From the NCBI GenBank assembly GCA_014529385.2, contig CM043955.1, forward strand, positions 149,127,640 to 149,187,639: 60,000 nucleotides of DNA, in the 5' to 3' direction. A model generated the notes under the pieces. It had not been told where the DNA came from, did not search any database, and saw only the letters and a list, made by a program, of their open reading frames with translations. Positions 53,301-60,000 of this stretch are shown piece after piece (within the stretch, counting starts at the first letter, position 1; every line of letters begins with the position of its first letter). The DNA comes from Adiantum capillus-veneris. Lineage: Eukaryota > Streptophyta > Polypodiopsida > Polypodiales > Pteridaceae. Both the position numbers and the translations under genes were made by a program.

Positions 53301-55314
53301 ACTTATTGAAAGATTGCTTATGTACAATGGGTATGGTGCTACCCAACTCCTTAGCATCTATGTACATATCTTTTTCCCGGCACCTAAAGTAGATTTGTCT
53401 TTCATGGAATTTAACATTGGCAGCCATGCGATAAAAAAACCATGGTGCCCCTAGGATTACATCCTCATGTTTGAGACAAGAGATGAAGAAATCCTCCTTG
53501 TCCACATAGCTTTGGACATGGAGCTTCAATTTCCCAATTAAGGGAGTGACGAAGGATTCTTGTCCCTTGAAATCACCATCGGTAGGTAGGACATCTCCCA
53601 TCTCATAGGCTTGGATGCCTAGCTTGGTGGCCAAATCTGTGGATATGAAATTGTGAGTAGAACTAGGGTCAAAGAGAACGAAAGCATCATGTTCTCTTAA
53701 CTTTCCCCAATCATGACATAGAGGAGATTCTTTGTGATGATCATCCTCTTCTTGAATTTTGAACAAGGTAGCTCTAGGAGGCTCATTACATGTATTCTTG
53801 TGGGGGCAAGCACGATAGGCATGTCCTTGCTCCCTGCACTTGAAACAACGGTTATCTTTTTGATAACACTCTAGCTCTTCATGAGAGAGTTTATTTTTGT
53901 CTTTATAAACTCCCTTCTCCTTAGCTTTGTTGTTGTTGGAGTTGCCTTTGGGAGACTTCTGGATGTTGTTCTTCCCCTTAGGCACACTACGGTCCTTGTT
54001 TTCCATGGGCTTAAGATTTCTCTTATCCCCTTGTTGGAAGTTGATTCTTGAAGCCACCATGCTATGGTGTATGACCGCAGATATGGTGCGAGGCCTTTGG
54101 GAGTTGACATACTCCGCCATATCCTCAGTTAAACCCGCACAAAATCGTTGCTTTTGCTCTCCAAAATCCATCTTTTTGTAGACAGTGGCTTTGAGATGTA
54201 AATCCCAAAAATTTTCTACATATTTGTGAATAGATTCATGGGGGGAGAGCTTCAAGCTTCACCATTTGGTGAGTACTTTGTCTTTGGCATCGCTAGCCAA
54301 AAATTGCTTCATGATGGAAGCTCTTAAAGCTTTCCATGTTCATGGAGCTTCAACGTTTGCTCATAGGCTAGACCACCATTGCTTGGTGGACTTTTGAAAA
54401 TACATAGCTACATGATGTAGCTTAGAGGACTCCATGAAGCCCTCATCTCCAAACACTCAATCAAATTGTTGGTGGATAAAGGCCAAGATTTTTTCCATAG
54501 CACCAAAGGTGCCATCATAGGTAAGGAAAGAGATGTTCTTTCCTCCCTCTTTGAACTTTTTGAGCTTGGATGACCTTTTCCAGGTGGCATAGGATTTCCT
54601 ATGGACTCTTCTCTTGGGCAGTTCGAGAGCTGCACCATCACTTTCTTTAGAAGAGGGAGAGGATGAGGAGGATGGAGAAGAGGGTGACCTCTTTCTTCCC
54701 TTTTCTTCCCTTGTTCCTCCTTTTCTACACCATCACTTTCTTCAAAAGAGGAAGAGGATGAGGAAGATGGAGAAGAGGGTGACCTCTTTCTCGCCTTTCT
54801 CTTCTCTTGTTTTCTTTCTTCCCTCTTTGAAGATTGGTGAAGAGGAGTATGCGATGGTCTTCTTTGTTTAGGGGGTGTTGAAGAGCATTTTGCCCGCCGT
54901 CTTCGTTGATCCATCTCCATCGAGGTGGCAGTAGACTCTCTTATTTCTTGTTCTTTTGGTGGGGCTCTACCATCGAAACTTGGGTTCTCCTTTGGGAGGG
55001 AGATGTCTCATCGAGTAGTAAGTTTTTGAGCCCTTTGTACAGATCCTCCTCTTCTTCCCTTATTCGAGAGAGTCCTCTTTTTGAAGTCTCACTAGTAGCC
55101 TTCCTAGGTACTCTCTCTTCTTGGTGGGGATTTTGGAGAATACCATGGGTGTGAAATTGTTGTAGCACTTCATCTTGGAGGGATGGATTACCCAGGGCTT
55201 GTTGAAGCCTAGATACAAGATAATTTACAAGCATAGGGGCATCATTAGTTGCTCTTTCATTAGAAAATCAAAGCTATCAACATTCATTTCAATCTCTTTT
55301 CCCTTGTGAGCCAT
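50360..55314 (-). pseudogene. Element D2 chromovirus Gag-Pol remnant
   Basis: Collinear with the C polyprotein. The start ATG at 55314 matches that of C. Recognisable in order on the minus strand: RS-rich N-part (RRRRAKCSSTPPKQRRPSH; KRKARKRSPSSPSSSSS), Gag core with VNSQRPRTISAVIHHSM, CCHC knuckle CFKCREQGHAYRAC, protease FDPSSTHNFIS (both the Ser/Thr and the Gly after the Asp changed), RT (KNRFPVPWVEDLFDKLQG, LKSGYHQI), integrase (DFICGLPKSIHGN, VSDRDPRMTSNF), GPY region ([11 protein letters not shown]) and an end like YPFEDARWMQGIQL. More than eight frame breaks. It shows that the RS-rich Gag was already present in the older family members. Confidence 0.93.
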
Positions 55315-55716
55315 ACTAGCAACTTTTTGATGTAAATTTTTACTTGTACTTTGGCACTTCAATCCCTAGTTGCTACTCCTCTTTACCTTCAAAGATAAGC
55401 ACTCAAGCATCTATACCCGTGGCTCAAAATATTAATTGCAAGGAATAGAAGAGAGGGTTTAACAGAGCCAAGATAGCATCGGTTCTTGTCAAGCTTCTAA
55501 TAGCTCAATAATGGTTAAGACATAGGCAAGCCCCATAGGACTCCATTATTAAGACCATATCTCTGGATGGTATCCCCTTTAACTGCATAAAGCAAGCGTG
55601 CTTCAAGGATGAAAAATCCCTATGCTACTTACTCTTTTAATACCAACCATTTGTAGCAATCTTGAGGACCTCTCTTCTTGGTTTCTCTCTTCTTGAGCAA
55701 GAAAAGAGAAACCAAT
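55315..55716 (-). other. Element D2 leader
   Basis: No gene; diverged copy of the C leader, recognisable by the shared GAGTCCTA/TAGGACTCC and ATTGCAAGGAATAGAAG stretches. Confidence 0.65.
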
Positions 55717-55729
55717 AGCTCTGATACCA
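55717..55729 (-). promoter_or_regulatory. Element D2 primer-binding site (initiator tRNA-Met)
   Basis: Minus-strand TGGTATCAGAGCT next to the LTR end at 55730; identical to that of C. Confidence 0.9.
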
Positions 55730-57277
55730 ATGTAACATTTAATGCACTAGTAACTTGTGTGTAGAGGAAAATGATAACATAGTGAGAATTTCATTAAGAA
55801 TAAGTTCCTAATGAGCATGGAGAGAGTACTTAGTTTGGGAAAGCAACATAGCAATTTACACCTAGCTAGTTTGGCATAGACAATATTTAAAAAGAGAGAG
55901 AAATAGAAACATTGACTAAAGTTGAGGACTAGATTTACATGGACCCGATCCTCCCTCCAAAACAGCTTTGTATTATAGCTTCTCTCATCAAAGGAGAATT
56001 TTTCACAATACAATATTTGTGTTCCTTGACAAAACTCATTGGTGCAATGAAGATGGAAGCTTCATGCACCAAATTATGCTTGAAAAATACACCTAGTGTC
56101 CCTAGCCTTAGTCCCAAGACCTCACATACCTTATAAAATGGTAAGAGCTAGTAGGGAATGAGGAAAGATTGAGAGGAAGAAGACGTATCTTGAGAGAAAG
56201 AAGTATTCTCCTCACATAATCACTCTAATAGCATAGCTTAGCTTAGTAATTAGCATGGTAGAGGAGATGAGCATGCCATTGAAGCTTGGCTCTTGGTTGG
56301 ATTTGCATTCCATAGCCAATAGTTTTTGGTGTAGGCCTCTACTTCTCAATGCTTGGAGAAGGAGATGGAGTTCTTGCTCAACACATAAGTTGTGTGTGTG
56401 TGTGTAGCAAAGTGAGTTAGACTAAAAATGCCAACTCTCTCTCTTCTTGGTCGGCCCCTCTTCCCTTTTGCTCTTGTTGGCTTCCCATTGGTTTCTGCAG
56501 GGCTTAGCCAATAACAATTAAGAAGCATAATTGATAGCCTTGTGACATATGTCCCCCTTTCCCCTTTTGTGAAAGATTTGGTAATTAAATAATCTATTTA
56601 AACTCTCATTGGACCTTTTAGTGTTCTGGCCAATAGGAATCAAGCAAGCCATTAAGCTTCTGGATGCTCATTGGACTCCTTGGTAGAGTTTCCAATAGTC
56701 TTCTAGGGAGCTTAATTTCTATTGGTTCTTTTATCAAGAATTTTTTAATTGATTATACTAGTTTTACTCTAGCATAATTCTCATTGGTCCACCTCTGTGG
56801 CCAAGCAGTAGGATTTGAGGGGAGATTGGGGGCAACTGGGCTAGGAGCCTGCCATGTGTCCATTCTTACCTTTGGGGAGAGCTTGGGAGTGTGTGTGTGT
56901 GTTTCTCTTTCATCCCTCACCATTAGGGCTCGTCCCCTCCTTCCTAGGGATGTGGGAAGACTTTTTAGTCTTCCCATAAGCATCCAATTTTTCCCCACCT
57001 TTGGCCATTGGACTTGTTTATTAGTTTTTAGAACTTTAGCCCATGGAATTCTTAATGGAGCTGAACCTTAGGTCTTTTAAGCTGCATTGATGCACATTGC
57101 TCTTTTGCAGACTCTCCCCCTTTGGATCCCTATTTTCCCTTCTTTGGATCCGTGCAAAGACCGGTCTGGCAGCCTACCAAAATTCTAGCTTTTACTCCCC
57201 TGGTACCTCCCAATATTAAATGATCAGTTTAACATGAGAAAATCATTTGGGAGAATTAGATATTAGTTTTTATGACA
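55730..57277 (-). repeat. Element D2 5' LTR
   Basis: 1548 bp, plus-strand ends ATGTAACATTTA...TATGACA. Retains at least seven CCAAT/ATTGG boxes in about 56480-56790. Right edge cuts element D3 at 57278. Confidence 0.9.
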
Positions 57278-57549
57278 CTTTTCATGTGAGCGTACTTAAG
57301 CCCTACAAAGGAGATCCACCGAGAGAACCAATTATTGAACACCCGTTAGAAATCAAAGACCAAGAAGAGGTGCTACAACCCAAAGCTATCCTTCAACATG
57401 AAGACAAGGTCCTATGGCATGGTAAGATTATCCGACAATATCTTATTAAGTTCAAAATTTATCCTTTTGAAGATGCTAGATGGATGCAAGGAGTAGATCT
57501 TAAGGATAGTATGAACCTTGTCAATGCTTACAATGCTACATTAGAGTAA
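57278..57549 (+). pseudogene. Chromodomain end of chromovirus D3
   Basis: Plus-strand frame FHVSVLKPYKGDPPREP to YPFEDARWMQGVDLKD, ending with TAA at 57547. It matches the last 85-90 residues of the C polyprotein (end of GPY region and chromodomain). The rest of D3 lies on the far side of the D2 insertion and is outside the window. The fragment has no stop, but the protein is truncated. Confidence 0.9.
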
Positions 57550-57906
57550 GCAAATGTGCATTTTCTTTTAAATGATCAATGTTTTTGTCTTTTAATACTA
57601 ATTCTCTTTTTCTTGTGCACAAATTTAAGTAGTATGCATACTTAGAATCGTGTTTGTGATGACAATGTCTCTCAAACACCAAGTAGAATTTGTCACTCTA
57701 CTTTGGGAGAATGAAATGGACTCAAGAGTAGACATCCTTGCAACAGTTAAGTCTCCCAAGCTCCAAATGGATTAGTCATCCATCTTAAAAAGATTTCATA
57801 GGGTAAAAAGGGATCCTCCAACCGCTAAGAAACATCAATCAATGACTAAGGCTTTATCTCTTCTACCTCATAGTCGAGGACGACTATGATTTCAAGAGAG
57901 AGGTAA
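57550..57906 (+). other. Element D3 3' UTR, hairpin and polypurine tract
   Basis: No gene. Perfect hairpin at 57869-57888 (CATAGTCG-AGGA-CGACTATG) and purine tract CAAGAGAGAGG at 57893-57903, as in C. Confidence 0.8.
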
Positions 57907-59116
57907 TTTCATAGAATCTAATATCTAACTAACCAAAATGATTTTCTTATATTAAATTGATCATTTAATGTGGGAGAATAAACAAGAACAAGAATTAGAA
58001 TATAGACATGTGCTTATGGATTTATCTCGACACGGGGCCAAAGTTAATGGGTCCAAATGAGAGATGGTATGTCAAAGAGCAATGCAAGCTAATGGAGCTT
58101 GAAAGACCTCAGGTTTAGATTTAGGAAAGACCTCCAAAGGATAGTGTTAAAAGTCCTTAGACATGGGACCTTAGGAAAGCTAGGGTTGTGCTTGAGTCGA
58201 GAATCCGGCCCAAGCTTGAGGTGCTTGTCGTGCTTGCTGACTAAGGTGCTTGAGGTGCCAAGGACTACCCCTATTGCATTATGACCCAGGCTTGTGATTG
58301 GCTAGGCTTGAGAGAGCCAATGAGCTTCAAGCAAGGTCAAAAGAAGGAGTCGACCATGCAACTTGGGGGCTAGCTTGGAGGGTATACTCTCTTGCGCGCA
58401 CGCACACACACACACATACTCTCATTGTGTGAAGTGCTAAGTGCAAGAACTCCATCTTCTTCTCCAAGCTTGTTGAGAAGTTGAGAGCTTTCACCAAGAC
58501 TCTTGGCTATGGAATGCAAATCCAAACAAGAGCCATGCTTCAATGCTTAAGCTTGCCATCTTCTCCATCTTCATTACTATGCTATTATGCTATGCTAAGC
58601 AAGAAGAGTGATGATAAGTGAGGAACTATTTCTTTCTCATATGAATGTTTCTTCTTCCCCTTCCCTACCCTCATTCCTTGCTAGCTCTCTCCACCTTCGA
58701 AAAGGTGGTGTTTGAGGTCTTGGGACTGAGGCCGGGGATAAATTAATGCTTTCATTTAGCTAAGTTACGGGCATAATTGTGGTGCATGAAGCTCTCTATC
58801 TTTATTGCACCATCAAGGTCTTAAGGAACACAAATCTTGTATCGTATCAAGTCTCTCATCATGGGAGAAATTATAATACAAAAGCATTTTGGAGGGGGAC
58901 CAGGATCCACATAAATCCGGTCCTCAACTGCTGTCAAGTTCTCTAATTCTCTCTCTTGCAAAAGTATTGTTCATGCCAAGTTAATTAATTATAATGGTTA
59001 TGTTGCTACAACTAATTAAGTTCACCCTCTATGTTCTCAAAGTAGTCACATAAAAAGGCTCACTATAGTTTTCTTAATTCCGCTATTCTCAATGTTCATA
59101 GGCCATTTTCATTACA
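57907..59116 (+). repeat. Element D3 3' LTR
   Basis: About 1.2 kb, starting TTTCATAGAATC where C has TGTCATAATAATC (the terminal TG is mutated) and ending near CATTACA. Shorter than the C LTR: the CCAAT-rich part is largely deleted. It holds ACCTTCGAAAAGG near 58693 and GGACCAGGATCC near 58896, landmarks shared with D1. Confidence 0.8.
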
Positions 59117-59147
59117 CATCCCATCTCTGAAACCACTTCTTTAAGTC

Positions 59148-59572
59148 TTACATCCATCCCATGCTCAATATCTTTCTTTTTATGTGTCTTTTGAACTTTT
59201 TTTCTTGCTTCTTATGCAACTGTAGGAAGTCGATGTGAGGGGTGTTGACACAAGGATTTATCATGTACTCGAAAACCCTTTCCATGCCCATAACCTCAAT
59301 TGGAAGAGATCCCGACTCAAGAAGTAGGAGCATATATGGTGTTTGTGTCTTAACTTGGAGAAAGTTTGTAAGAAAACACTTTGGACATTCTCAAACTCTT
59401 TCCAAGTAGACTTTGATATGCTTGAGATGCTTCCACCCCACACTTCAACTCCATAAAGAAGAATCGGGACCACGAATGTGTCAAAAAGGTACTTATTGAG
59501 AACCCAACACTTGATGTTTCTTGCATTACACATGTTATCAAATGGATAGTATGCTCTCTTTACCATTTTCAA
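59148..59572 (-). pseudogene. LINE (non-LTR retrotransposon) ORF2 C-terminal remnant
   Basis: Minus-strand stretch with KYLFDTFVVPILLYGVEVWG, typical of the region following the RT fingers in LINE ORF2 (…LYG.E.WG…), then FENVQSVFLQTFSKLRHKH. A frameshift near 59330 leads to a second frame with SGSLPIEVMGMERVFEYM. Only the C-terminal thumb-like part is present. It lies just right of the D3 LTR and may be the original insertion site of D3 or simply older debris. Confidence 0.75.
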
Positions 59573-59803
59573 ATGACTCAGAGCACATTGATGCTGACGG
59601 GAGCAAAGCGAACCCCGAACCCCCGACGACCTCTAAAACACCGGGGACCGAATGGCGCGCCTCGAGCTTGTCATGGTAAAGCAAACAGGGGGCACCACCT
59701 AGATTCAGCGGCTAGGACGCAAACAACACACCACCATAACAAGGTTTTCATCCAGGAGAGATGGATGCTTGGGAGAAATGATGAAGAGGAAAGGAAATGA
59801 GAT

Positions 59804-59847
<44 letters not shown>

Positions 59848-60000
59848 GGTATAGCGGCTTAGTACTTAGGCACCACATAAGGATGGCGAATCCGCACACC
59901 CTTCACACATACACAAGCTCACTCCAAACACAAGACTAGGTGGCGATTCCGCACACCTCTCATGGGCAAAACATTGCAGGAAAACATACTCACAAAACCT
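59573..60000. other. Unassigned edge sequence with GA tract
   Basis: No recognisable gene. GC-richer than its surroundings at 59600-59700 (CCCCGAACCCCCGACG). A GA microsatellite spans 59804-59842. A short direct repeat GGCGAATCCGCACACC / GGCGATTCCGCACACC occurs at 59884 and 59941. Possibly part of another repeat that continues past the window. Confidence 0.5.

Larger units (their letters stand above)
48861..57277 (-). mobile_element. Element D2: degenerate chromovirus, minus strand
   Basis: Related to C over its whole length. 5' LTR at 55730-57277, primer site 55717-55729, polyprotein remnant 50360-55314, hairpin and polypurine tract by 50001-50040, and a 3' LTR at 48861-50000 that is cut by element E. 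The missing part of that LTR should lie beyond E's lost 5' end, outside this window. Divergence from C and many stops show it is old. Confidence 0.9.

Overview
This window looks like intergenic DNA from a land plant with a large, repeat-rich nuclear genome. The evidence is plant-type Ty3/gypsy chromoviruses, Athila/Tat-like elements with tRNA-Asp-type primer sites, a Ty1/copia element, LINE debris and long CT/CA microsatellites. No intact host gene, rRNA, tRNA or CRISPR array is visible. The retroelement types would fit a fern, lycophyte, gymnosperm or angiosperm, so I do not name a species.

Most of the window resolves into a nest of LTR retrotransposons. A plus-strand chromovirus (D3, only its 3' end at 57278-59116 is present) was hit by a minus-strand chromovirus (D2, right LTR ending at 57277). 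The left LTR of D2 was hit by an Athila-like plus-strand element (E). The 3' LTR of E was then hit at three places: by an 18.4-kb minus-strand gypsy element (A, 7688-26066), by a minus-strand Athila-like element lacking RT and integrase (B, 26328-43373, target duplication GAGAG), and by a copia element (F, 43400-48631, target duplication ATCAA). B was itself hit by a chromovirus with one uninterrupted 1650-codon ORF and LTRs that look identical (C, 27407-36319, target duplication CCCCA). The four pieces of the E LTR (7622-7687, 26067-26327, 43374-43399, 48632-48860) add up to about 570 bp, the length of the intact B LTRs.

Left of the nest (1-7105) lie exon-like fragments of an unidentified gene, a 5'-truncated minus-strand chromovirus (D1), a block of CT/CA microsatellites with a ~155-bp tandem repeat, and a decayed SWIM-zinc-finger gene fragment abutting the E integrase remnant. 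At the right end are LINE reverse-transcriptase debris and a GA tract.

The most unusual material is in A. It has a tandem duplication of the integrase zinc-binding domain, a second retropepsin-like domain after the integrase, a ~3.4-kb coiled-coil/proline-rich ORF beyond an internal polypurine tract, and a palindromic motif centred on GATCGCGATC in eight copies over its LTRs, leader and 3' spacer. B ends its single long ORF at a similar internal polypurine tract. The C/D family has an RS-rich Gag, a dense CCAAT-box array in the LTR and a conserved hairpin beside the polypurine tract. C is the only element that looks capable of making all its own proteins.
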